Shown in pieces: positions 1-8,000 of a stretch of DNA of 12,641 nucleotides. This DNA comes from Eubacteriales bacterium (GTDB lineage Bacteria; Bacillota; Clostridia; Christensenellales; CAG-138): contig JAQVML010000007.1 of the NCBI GenBank assembly GCA_028703645.1, positions 1 to 12,641 on the forward strand, in the 5' to 3' direction. How positions within the stretch are numbered: position 1 is the stretch's first letter; each line of letters begins with the position of its first letter. The notes below the pieces were generated by a model. That model was not told the origin of the DNA. It made no database searches and saw only the letters and a program-made list of their open reading frames with translations. Both the position numbers and the translations under genes were made by a program.

Positions 1-110
1 TCTATATCAACAGAAAAGAACGAATCGTGATCTGCGTCGCGGGATTTTTTAAGCCGGACATAACAGACCGGATCGGTTGGATCAAGACCGAGATAGAGCC
101 GCTGTTATGA
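1..110 (+). CDS. 3' end of an unidentified gene (partial)
   Basis: One + strand frame is open from the window edge (first full codon at position 3) for 35 codons, to a TGA at 108-110. The other two + frames close within about 50 bases. The tail reads as plausible protein, with a hydrophobic VICVAGFF stretch and an ending of GWIKTEIEPLL. I do not recognise the family. An open frame this short could occur by chance (roughly one time in five), so the evidence is only the frame, the protein-like composition, and the hairpins that follow the stop. Its start lies outside the window. Confidence 0.42.
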   Translation, partial: YINRKERIVICVAGFFKPDITDRIGWIKTEIEPLL

Positions 111-132
111 TAAATAGAAGACGGAAATGAAA

Positions 133-168
133 CAAACGGAGCTGTCCAGAACTGGGCAACTCCGTTTG
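133..168 (-). terminator. Hairpin, candidate terminator for the HD gene
   Basis: CAAACGGAG (133-141) pairs perfectly with CTCCGTTTG (160-168). A further arm (143-147 with 154-158, containing one G-U pair) extends it past a C-A mismatch around a 6-nt loop. Read on the minus strand, the hairpin is followed by a U-rich stretch (UUUCAUUU), as in an intrinsic terminator, about 125 nt after the HD gene stop. Read on the plus strand, no T-run follows. It may therefore serve mainly minus-strand transcripts, or act weakly in both directions. Confidence 0.45.
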
Positions 169-176
169 GTGGTAGG

Positions 177-220
177 CGCGGGCGGAAACTATCTTACTCT
201 TGACATACTATTCGCCCGCG
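177..220. repeat. GC-rich inverted repeat with 24-nt loop
   Basis: CGCGGGCG (177-184) is a perfect complement of CGCCCGCG (213-220), and the pairing extends inward by a G-T and an A-T pair. No T-run follows on either strand, so this is not a standard terminator. It lies between the hairpin at 133-168 and the 3' end of the HD gene. Nothing else is recognisable in 111-292. Confidence 0.5.
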
Positions 221-292
221 AAGACACAATCCAAATTCAAAAGGCTGTTTAAGAACGAATGATCTTTCCGGATAGCCCCTTGATCATATCTC

Positions 293-850
293 TTACATGC
301 CCAGCGCTTCGTGAACGTCCCGCATGCCGAGAATGCTCTTTTGAATCACGTCCTCGAGCGGGAGGCCGAGCAGCTCGCAGCCGCCGCGGATGACCTCGCG
401 ATTGACTCCAGCGGCAAAGCCTTTGTCCTTAAACTTTTTTTTCACGCTGGAGACTTCCATGTCCATCACGCTCTTGCTTGGGCGCATATAGGCAGCAGCC
501 GTGATGAGCCCCGTGAGCTCGTCTATGGTATACAGCACGGTCTCCATCCGCTTCTCCGGCTTGACATCGACGCAGAGGCCCCAGCCGTGCGCCAGAATCG
601 CGTGGATAAAAGCTTCGTCATAACCCGCTTCAGCAAGCAGGCGGGGCGCAACCTTGAGGTGCTCCTCCGGCCACTGTTCGTAGTCCACATCGTGTAGTAA
701 ACCCACATTGCCCCAATAGTTCTCGTCCTCGCCCGCCTCGCGCGCGAAAAAGCGCATCACGCCCTCTACCGCAAATGCGTGTTTGAGCAGCGCTTCGCTT
801 TTGGTATAAGCTTTCAGCGTAGCGAGCGCATGTTCCCGTGTCAAATCCAT
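293..850 (-). CDS. HD-domain phosphohydrolase (uncharacterised)
   Basis: This 185-residue protein has the metal-binding pattern of the HD superfamily. His24 lies in helix 1, the signature His53-Asp54 sits in GLLHDVDYEQ, further histidines are His83 and His88, and the distal Asp110 lies in YTIDELTG. HD proteins are metal-dependent phosphohydrolases of nucleotides or phosphodiesters; the substrate here cannot be told from the sequence. There is no signal peptide, membrane segment or extra domain, so it should be a small soluble cytoplasmic enzyme. The length matches the many single-domain HD hydrolases of Clostridia. The ATG start is supported by GAGAGG (861-866 read in reverse) 10 nt upstream. 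It is transcribed divergently from rpoB and ends toward the hairpins at 133-220. I found no convincing promoter for it. Confidence 0.85.
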   Translation of the reverse strand: MDLTREHALATLKAYTKSEALLKHAFAVEGVMRFFAREAGEDENYWGNVGLLHDVDYEQWPEEHLKVAPRLLAEAGYDEAFIHAILAHGWGLCVDVKPEKRMETVLYTIDELTGLITAAAYMRPSKSVMDMEVSSVKKKFKDKGFAAGVNREVIRGGCELLGLPLEDVIQKSILGMRDVHEALGM

Positions 851-918
851 TTCTGCTTCGCCTCTCTGTTCTGATTATTTTACGCATGTCAATTGTATTG
901 CACTTTTTGTTGCGCCGT

Positions 919-947
919 TATTTGTATGCCCTTTGGCCCGACAAATA
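919..947. repeat. Inverted repeat upstream of the HD gene
   Basis: TATTTGT (919-925) is complementary to ACAAATA (941-947), with a nested GCC-CTTT-GGC (928-937). It lies 69-97 bp upstream of the HD gene ATG, in the divergent region. It could be a protein-binding site, but AT-rich dyads of 7 bp arise easily by chance. Confidence 0.25.
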
Positions 948-1019
948 CAATCACACGGACATTTCTCAATATCATATAATAAAATTGTGAAAAATGGCAA
1001 TATATTTTAGAATCTTTTC

Positions 1020-1048
1020 TTGACAGAGCACTTCGAGAATGATATCAT
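1020..1048 (+). promoter_or_regulatory. Sigma-A promoter for rpoBC
   Basis: The -35 box TTGACA (1020-1025, perfect) is followed by a 17-bp spacer and the -10 box TATCAT (1043-1048, 5 of 6). Transcription would start near 1055, giving a leader of about 184 nt before rpoB. The DNA upstream (about 975-1018) is very AT-rich, as expected of an UP element at a strongly expressed gene. The -10 box lies inside a perfect palindrome (see 1037-1050). Confidence 0.85.
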
Positions 1049-1050
1049 TC
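1037..1050. promoter_or_regulatory. Perfect 14-bp palindrome over the -10 box (candidate operator)
   Basis: GAATGATATCATTC is a perfect 14-bp palindrome that contains the whole rpoB -10 hexamer. A bound protein would block sigma contact, so the position is that of a repressor operator. The half-site ATGAT recurs just downstream at 1051-1055 and 1062-1066, and the latter forms part of a second dyad. The function is inferred; no known operator was recognised. Confidence 0.4.
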
Positions 1051-1059
1051 ATGATTGAC

Positions 1060-1073
1060 TTATGATCTCATAA
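1060..1073. repeat. Second dyad TTATGA-TC-TCATAA near the start of transcription
   Basis: TTATGA (1060-1065) and TCATAA (1068-1073) form a perfect 6-bp dyad about a 2-bp centre. It sits 5-18 nt past the predicted transcription start and shares the ATGAT element with the palindrome at 1037-1050. The ATGAT copies begin at 1039, 1051 and 1062, that is 12 and 11 bp apart, or about one helical turn each. Confidence 0.4.
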
Positions 1074-1083
1074 ATGTCGGAAT

Positions 1084-1242
1084 ATGCCCAAAATCTGGTT
1101 TATCAGCGGGTTTATCGCCGGAAAACAAGACAGCGGGTCATTTTTTGACCAATGGTGGGATTTGAGTCAGAACCAAGGTTTTTGCCAGAAAAAATGCGAA
1201 GGTACGGCCTGCAACCGTGCCGGCAAGGGGAGTACGCGATGA
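1084..1242 (+). CDS. Candidate upstream ORF in the rpoB leader (52 codons)
   Basis: An ATG at 1084 opens a 52-codon frame within the rpoB leader, ending at TGA 1240-1242, which overlaps the rpoB start as ATGA. If translated, it would be coupled to rpoB. The predicted peptide begins MPKIWFISGFIAG, has a tandem Trp pair and three Cys near its end, and matches nothing I know. No Shine-Dalgarno site precedes the ATG. The overlap is partly forced, because the ATGATG at the rpoB start supplies a TGA in this frame. Probably not a real gene; listed because it is easily overlooked. Confidence 0.15.
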   Translation: MPKIWFISGFIAGKQDSGSFFDQWWDLSQNQGFCQKKCEGTACNRAGKGSTR

Positions 1243-4200
1243 TGCATGACGTTCAAATGGGCAGACAAACGCGAAAGAGCTTTTCCAGAATTCGGGAAGT
1301 GCTCGACATGCCGGATTTGATTGAGATCCAAAAGAATTCGTATTATCGTTTTTTGAAGGAGGACCTGAAAGAGGTTTTTGACGATATTTCCCCGATTACC
1401 GACTATTCCGGCAAGCTCGTACTTGAGTTTGTTGATTATCGTATCGACCTGGACGCACCCAAATACTCGATGGAAGAAAGCAAGGAGCGCGACGTAAACT
1501 ACGCGGCTCCGCTTCGTGTTACCGTGCGCCTGATCAATAAGGAAACGGGCGAAGTCAAGCAACAGGAAGTATTCATGGGCGATTTTCCGCTCATGACGCC
1601 GCAGGGCACGTTTATCATCAACGGCGCGGAGCGTGTTATCGTCTCCCAGCTCGTTCGTTCGCCCGGCGTGTATTTCTCCGAGAGCTTCGACAAGGTCGGC
1701 AAGCAGCTCTTCTCCGCGCAGGTGATTCCGAACCGCGGCGCCTGGCTGGAGTATGAGACCGACAGCAACGGCATTTTGTACGTCAAGATCGACCGTCAGC
1801 GCAAGGTGCATATCACGGCGCTGGTTCGCGCGCTGGGCTACGGCTCCAACCCGCAGATTCTCGATCTGTTCGGCGACGACGAGCGTCTTTCCGCAACGCT
1901 GCAGAAAGACCCGACGCATTCCGAGGCGGAAGGCCTTATCGAAATCTACAAGCGTCAGCGCCCCGGCGAGCCGCCAACGGAAGAAAGCGCCCGCTCGCTG
2001 CTAAACTCGCTGTTCTTCGACAAGCGTTATGATTTGGCGCGCGTCGGCCGCTATAAGTTTAATAAGAAACTCGCCATTCGCGCGCGAATTCGCAATCACA
2101 TTGCGGCGGAGACAGTCGTGCATCCCGTCACCGGCGAAATCCTCGCCGAAGCGGGGCAGACCATCGACCGCTTTGTCGCGGGAGACATCCAGAACGCCGG
2201 CATCAACGAAGTCTGGCTGCAGGTGGGCGACAACCGCGTCAAGGTCATCGGCAACAACTTTGTGCGCGCAAACGAGTGGCTGGAGTTTGATCCGGCGGAA
2301 GCGGGCATCAACGAGGACGTCCATCTGCCGACCCTCAAGGCCGCGCTCAAGGACGGCGAAGGCATGACGAAAGACGAGCTCAAGGCTCTGCTCAAGTCGC
2401 GCTATTACGACCTCATTCCGCGGCACATCATTCCGGACGACATGATTTCGTCGATCTCTTACCTCATCGGCATGCCTTACAGCATCGGCCGTACGGACGA
2501 CATCGACCATCTTGGCAACCGCCGCATCCGCAGCGTGGGCGAACTGCTACAAAACCAGATCCGCGTGGGCTTAACCCGTCTCGAGCGCGTTGTGCGCGAG
2601 CGCATGGGCCTTCAGGATATGGATGTCGCGATGCCTTCTAACCTCATCAACATCCGTCCTGTCACGGCGGCGATCAAGGAGTTCTTCGGCTCCTCGCAGC
2701 TCTCGCAGTTCATGGATCAAACAAACCCGCTGGCGGAACTCACGCATAAGCGCCGTCTTTCGGCACTCGGCCCGGGCGGCCTCAACCGCGAGCGCGCAAC
2801 GTTCGACGTTCGCGACGTTCACTTCTCGCATTACGGCCGCATGTGCCCGATCGAGACGCCAGAAGGCCCGAACATCGGACTGATCAACTCGCTTTCAACC
2901 TATGCGCGCATCAACGAATACGGCTTTATCGAAGCGCCGTATCGCCGCGTGGACAGCAAGAAACAGGTGATTACGGACGAGATTGAGTACCTCACCGCGG
3001 ACGAAGAGGATAACTTCATCGTGGCTCAGGCAAACGAGCCGATCAACGAAGACCTGCACTGGTTCCAGAAAGACCGCGTCATCGCGCGTCTGCTCGACCA
3101 GATCATCGAAGTGAAGGCCACGGAAGTGGATTATATGGACGTTTCTCCCAAGCAGCTGGTCTCGGTTGCGACGGCGATGATCCCCTTCCTCGAAAACGAC
3201 GACGCAAACCGCGCGCTGATGGGCTCGAACATGCAGCGTCAGGCGGTTCCGCTGCTGATTCCTGAGTCTCCGATCGTGGCGACGGGCATGGAATACAAGG
3301 CGGCGCATGACTCCGGCATCGTGCTCATCGCGAAGGAAGACGGCGTGGTTTCCCACGTTTCCGCCAAATCGATCACGATTTCGGACAAGATCGGCGTGGA
3401 GCACGTGTATAAGCTCACGAAGTTCCAGCGCAGCAACCAGGGAACCTGCCTCAATCAGCGCCCGATCGTGAGAAAAGGCGACATCATTACAAAAGGCGAT
3501 GTGATCGCCGACGGCGCTTCGACCGAAAACGGCGAAATCGCGCTGGGCAGGAACATCCTCATCGGGTTCATGACTTGGGAAGGTTATAACTACGAGGACG
3601 CGGTTCTGATCAGCGAAAAACTGGTCAAGGACGACGTATTTACCTCCATCCATATCGAGGAGCACGAGGTGGAGGCCCGCGATACCAAGCTCGGGCCGGA
3701 AGAGATCACCCGCGACATTCCGAACATCGGTGAGGACGCGCTGGCGCAGCTCGACGAGAGCGGCATCATCCGCCCCGGTGCGGAAGTGCGCAGCGGCGAT
3801 ATCCTCGTGGGCAAAGTTACTCCCAAGGGCGAGACCGAGCTGACCGCGGAAGAGAGACTGCTTCGCGCCATCTTCGGCGAAAAAGCGCGCGATGTGCGCG
3901 ACACCAGCCTGCGTGTACCGCACGGCGAGGGCGGCATTGTGGTGGATGTGAAAATCTTCACCCGCGAGCACAAAGATGAACTCAGCCCCGGCGTCAACCA
4001 AATGGTTCGCGTCTATATCGCCCAAAAGCGCAAGATCAGCGTCGGCGACAAGATGGCAGGCCGCCACGGAAACAAGGGTGTTATCTCCCGCATTCTGCCG
4101 GAAGAGGACATGCCCTTCCTGCCGGATGGCACGCCGCTGCAGATCGTGCTGAACCCCCTTGGCGTTCCCTCCCGTATGAACATCGGTCAGGTCTTGGAGC

Positions 4201-5000
4201 TGCACCTTGGCGCCGCTTGCAAAAACCTCGGCATCAAGATCGCAACCCCGGTCTTCGACGGCGCGACCGAGACGGATATCAAAGACTTGCTCGTCAGCGC
4301 CGGACTGGATTCGGACGGCAAGACGACGCTCTATGACGGACGCAGCGGTGAACCGTTTGAAAACCGCGTCTCCGTCGGCTATATGTATTACCTCAAACTC
4401 GCGCACCTTGTGGATGACAAAATCCACGCGCGCTCGACCGGCCCATACTCGCTGGTTACCCAGCAACCTCTGGGCGGCAAGGCGCAGTTCGGTGGACAGC
4501 GTTTCGGCGAGATGGAAGTCTGGGCGCTGGAAGCGTACGGCGCAGCCTACACCCTGCAGGAGATCCTCACGGTCAAGTCGGACGACGTGGTCGGCCGCGT
4601 GAAGACCTACGAAGCGATCGTCAAGGGCGATAATGTCCCGCCCGCAGGCGTGCCGGAGTCGTTTAAGGTGCTCATCAAAGAACTACAATCCCTCGCGCTC
4701 GACATCAAGGTGTTGTCCGATACGCGCGACGAGATCTTCATCAACGAGGACGACGATGACGACACAGCGCCGATCGACGTTAACCTCGCGGGCCTCGAAG
4801 ATGCGCCTGTCTTTGCGCCGATTGACGAGGAGGACGAGCTGGAGGACTTCGACGAGTTTGAAGACTTTGAAGAGGCCGACGAGGAGCCCGCAGTTAGCGA
4901 TGAAATCGACTCCGCGGACGAAGGACTCGACGCGCTGGACGAAGATATTGCCGAGCTTTCCGACGCGCTGGATCTCGACATCGACAAGGACATCGAATAA
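1239..5000 (+). CDS. rpoB: RNA polymerase beta subunit
   Basis: RpoB forms, with beta', the catalytic cleft of RNA polymerase. I chose ATG 1239, giving 1253 residues, because AAGGGGAG (1225-1232) lies 6 nt upstream and the protein then begins MMHDVQMGRQTRKSFSRI, like family members; ATG 1242 is equally possible. The rifampicin pocket (about residues 482-512) carries the sensitive-type Asp493, His503 and Ser508, equivalent to E. coli Asp516, His526 and Ser531. The active-site lysines are Lys938 and Lys946 in GDKMAGRHGNKG. The clamp-facing C-terminal region GGQRFGEMEVWALEAYGAA is intact. Unlike Bacillus RpoB (about 1190 residues), the protein ends in an 84-residue acidic tail (residues 1170-1253; 41 Asp/Glu, one Lys). 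The gene is followed after 23 bp by rpoC, in one operon. Confidence 0.98.
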   Translation: MMHDVQMGRQTRKSFSRIREVLDMPDLIEIQKNSYYRFLKEDLKEVFDDISPITDYSGKLVLEFVDYRIDLDAPKYSMEESKERDVNYAAPLRVTVRLINKETGEVKQQEVFMGDFPLMTPQGTFIINGAERVIVSQLVRSPGVYFSESFDKVGKQLFSAQVIPNRGAWLEYETDSNGILYVKIDRQRKVHITALVRALGYGSNPQILDLFGDDERLSATLQKDPTHSEAEGLIEIYKRQRPGEPPTEESARSLLNSLFFDKRYDLARVGRYKFNKKLAIRARIRNHIAAETVVHPVTGEILAEAGQTIDRFVAGDIQNAGINEVWLQVGDNRVKVIGNNFVRANEWLEFDPAEAGINEDVHLPTLKAALKDGEGMTKDELKALLKSRYYDLIPRHIIPDDMISSISYLIGMPYSIGRTDDIDHLGNRRIRSVGELLQNQIRVGLTRLERVVRERMGLQDMDVAMPSNLINIRPVTAAIKEFFGSSQLSQFMDQTNPLAELTHKRRLSALGPGGLNRERATFDVRDVHFSHYGRMCPIETPEGPNIGLINSLSTYARINEYGFIEAPYRRVDSKKQVITDEIEYLTADEEDNFIVAQANEPINEDLHWFQKDRVIARLLDQIIEVKATEVDYMDVSPKQLVSVATAMIPFLENDDANRALMGSNMQRQAVPLLIPESPIVATGMEYKAAHDSGIVLIAKEDGVVSHVSAKSITISDKIGVEHVYKLTKFQRSNQGTCLNQRPIVRKGDIITKGDVIADGASTENGEIALGRNILIGFMTWEGYNYEDAVLISEKLVKDDVFTSIHIEEHEVEARDTKLGPEEITRDIPNIGEDALAQLDESGIIRPGAEVRSGDILVGKVTPKGETELTAEERLLRAIFGEKARDVRDTSLRVPHGEGGIVVDVKIFTREHKDELSPGVNQMVRVYIAQKRKISVGDKMAGRHGNKGVISRILPEEDMPFLPDGTPLQIVLNPLGVPSRMNIGQVLELHLGAACKNLGIKIATPVFDGATETDIKDLLVSAGLDSDGKTTLYDGRSGEPFENRVSVGYMYYLKLAHLVDDKIHARSTGPYSLVTQQPLGGKAQFGGQRFGEMEVWALEAYGAAYTLQEILTVKSDDVVGRVKTYEAIVKGDNVPPAGVPESFKVLIKELQSLALDIKVLSDTRDEIFINEDDDDDTAPIDVNLAGLEDAPVFAPIDEEDELEDFDEFEDFEEADEEPAVSDEIDSADEGLDALDEDIAELSDALDLDIDKDIE

Positions 5001-5023
5001 GCGGCAGCAAGGAGAAATAGACT

Positions 5024-8000
5024 GTGTTTGAATTGACAAATTTTGACGCGTTGCAAATCGGGCTCGCATCGCCCGAGAAGATACTCGAATGGTCCCATGG
5101 CGAGGTCAAGAAACCGGAAACGATCAACTACCGCACGCTCAAGCCGGAAAAAGATGGACTCTTTTGCGAGAGAATCTTTGGGCCGACCAAGGACTGGGAG
5201 TGCCATTGCGGCAGATATAAACGCGGCAGATACAAGGGTATCGTCTGCGAAAAGTGCGGCGTGGAAGTCACCCGCGCAAAGGTTCGCCGCGAGCGCATGG
5301 GCCACATTGAGCTCGCCGTTCCGGTCAGCCACATCTGGTACTTCAAAGGCATTCCGTGCCGCATGAAGATGCTGCTGGATATGAGCCCGCGCTCGCTGGA
5401 GCAGGTGCTCTACTTCGGTGCCTATGTGGTCATCGATCCCGGCAACACCGCGCTGAACTATAAGCAGATATTGACCGATAAAGAATACCGCGAAGCGCAG
5501 GAGCAGTATGGTTCCAAGGCGTTTCGCGCGGGCATGGGTGCGGAAGCAATCCGCGAACTGCTCATCCAGCTCGATCTGCCGAAGCTCGAAAAAGAGCTGC
5601 GTGCCGAGATTGACAACGCCTCCGGCCAGAAGCGCGCAAACGCAATCAAGCGCCTCGAAGTCGTAGAAGCGTTCATCACCAGCGGGAACAAGCCCGAATG
5701 GATCATCCTCACGGTGATTCCGGTCATTCCGCCGGAAATTCGCCCGATGGTGCAGCTCGACGGCGGTCGCTTTGCAACCAGCGACCTCAACGACCTGTAT
5801 CGCCGCGTGATCAACCGCAACAACCGTCTCAAGAGACTGCTGGAGCTGCGCGCGCCGGACATCATTGTCCGCAACGAAAAGCGCATGCTACAGGAAGCGG
5901 TGGATTCCCTGATCGACAACGGTCGCCGTACGCGCCCTGTCACGGGCCCCGGCAACCGCCCGCTCAAGTCCCTTTCGGACATGCTGCGCGGCAAACAGGG
6001 CCGTTTCCGCCAGAACCTGCTTGGTAAGCGCGTCGACTATTCCGGCCGTAGCGTTATCGTCGTCGGCCCGGATCTTCAGATGTATCAATGCGGTCTGCCC
6101 AAAGAGATGGCGCTGGAGCTGTTTAAGCCCTTCGTCATGAAAAAGCTCGTCAAGGGTGGCTTTGCGCAGAACGTAAAAGGCGCAAAGCGCATGGTAGAGC
6201 GCGTGGATCAAGCCGTTTGGGGCGTGCTGGAAGAGGTCATCAAAGATCATCCGGTGCTCTTAAACCGCGCACCTACGCTGCATAGACTCGGCATTCAGGC
6301 GTTTGAGCCGATCCTCGTCGAGGGTCGCGCGCTCAAGCTGCATCCGCTCGTTTGCACCGCATATAACGCGGACTTCGACGGAGACCAGATGGCGGTTCAC
6401 GTGCCGCTTTCGGTTGAGGCGCAGGCGGAAGCCCGCTTCCTCATGCTGGCAAGCAACAACATCTTAAAGCCGCAGGACGGTCGCCCTGTCGTTTCCCCAA
6501 CGCAGGATATGGTCATGGGCTGCTATTATCTGACCATGATTCGCCCCGGCGCAAAAGGCGAAGGCAAGATTTTCCATTCGGAAAACGAAGCCGTCATGGC
6601 GTACCAAACCGGCGAAATTGCGCTGCAGGCACGGGTAAAAATTCGTCTAGAGCGCGAATGGAACGGTGAAAAGCGCAGGAAGGTCGTGGACACCACGGTC
6701 GGCCGCGTGATCTTTAACAACGCCATTCCGCAGGATCTCGGCGGCGTCGATCGCACCAAGGAAGAGAACCTATTCACGCTGGAGATCGACAAACTGGTCA
6801 AGAAAAAAGACCTCGGCAACATCGTGGACAGCTGCTACCGCAAGTATGGCCCAACGACGACGTCGCAGGTGCTGGATCGCATCAAAAAGCTCGGCTTTAC
6901 CTACTCCACGCGCGGCGGCATCACCGTCGGCTTCCAGGATATTCAGGTTCCCGCCGAGAAGAAGCAGATGATTGCGGACGCAGAGACCAAGATCGTTGAG
7001 ATCGACGAGCTGTTCCGCATGGGTATGCTTTCTAACGCAGAGCGCAGAGAGCGCGTCATCAAGGTTTGGGAAGTGACCACGGATTTGGTCGCAAAGAAAC
7101 TGATGAGCTCGCTGGATGAGTTTAACCCCATCTACATGATGGCGGACTCCGGCGCGCGCGGCAGCACGGCACAGATTCGTCAGCTCGCCGGTATGCGCGG
7201 ACTCATGGCGGACCCGAGCGGTCAAATCATCGAGGTTCCGATTCGCGCAAACTTCCGCGAAGGCCTCTCGGTTCTGGAGTTCTTTATCTCCTCTCACGGC
7301 GCGCGCAAAGGCTTGGCCGATACCGCGCTTCGTACGGCGGACTCCGGTTACCTCACCCGTCGTCTGGTCGATGTTTCTCAGGATGTCATCGTGCGCGAAG
7401 AGGACTGCTTTGCCAACCGTGGCGAGGCACCCAAGGGCATGGTGCTCACCGAGATCAAGGACGGCAACAAACTCATCGAGCCGCTGCGCTCACGCGTGAT
7501 CGGTCGCTACACAGTCGATGCGGTCAAGCACCCCGAAACCGGCGAAATCATCGTCGAGGCGGGCGAGTTGATCTCTTACGAACAGGCGGAGGCGATTGAG
7601 AAGGCGGGCATCAAGAGTGTACACTGCCGCTCGGTCTTCACCTGCCGCGCAGAACGCGGCGTCTGCGCCAAGTGCTACGGCGCGAACCTTGCCACCGGCA
7701 CACCGGTCAACATCGGCGAAGCGGTCGGCATCATCGCGGCGCAAGCCATTGGCGAACCCGGCACGCAGTTGACGATGCGTACGTTCCACACCGGCGGCGT
7801 CGCCAGCGCGGACGATATTACGCAAGGTCTCCCGCGCGTGGAAGAGCTTTTCGAAGCGCGCAAGCCGAAGGGCCTCGCCGTTATCAGCGAGATCAACGGA
7901 GTGGTGCATATCGACGACAGCAAGAAACGCCGCGAGGCGGTTGTCACAAACGAGGATGGCGAAGCGGAAAGCTACCTCATCCCGTTTGGCAGCAAGCTCA

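Noticed and set aside
200..230. TTGACA at 200-205 as a promoter
   Set aside because: The best -10 candidate (CACAAT at 225-230) is weak and 19 bp away, and no + strand gene follows; the site lies in the loop of a hairpin.
975..980. Perfect TATAAT upstream of rpoB
   Set aside because: No -35-like hexamer and no TG extension at the right distance; more likely part of the AT-rich UP region of the promoter at 1020-1048.
1152..1238. Extension of RpoB by 29 codons to the ATG at 1152 (or 1194)
   Set aside because: No ribosome-binding site precedes either ATG, the extra residues do not resemble any RpoB N-terminus, and ATG 1239 has an excellent AAGGGGAG site and the conserved start.
2895..4466. 523-codon open frame on the minus strand inside rpoB
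   Set aside because: It lies entirely opposite rpoB, whose translation is unambiguous. The long open frame follows from GC-rich codon use, and the peptide has no recognisable domain.
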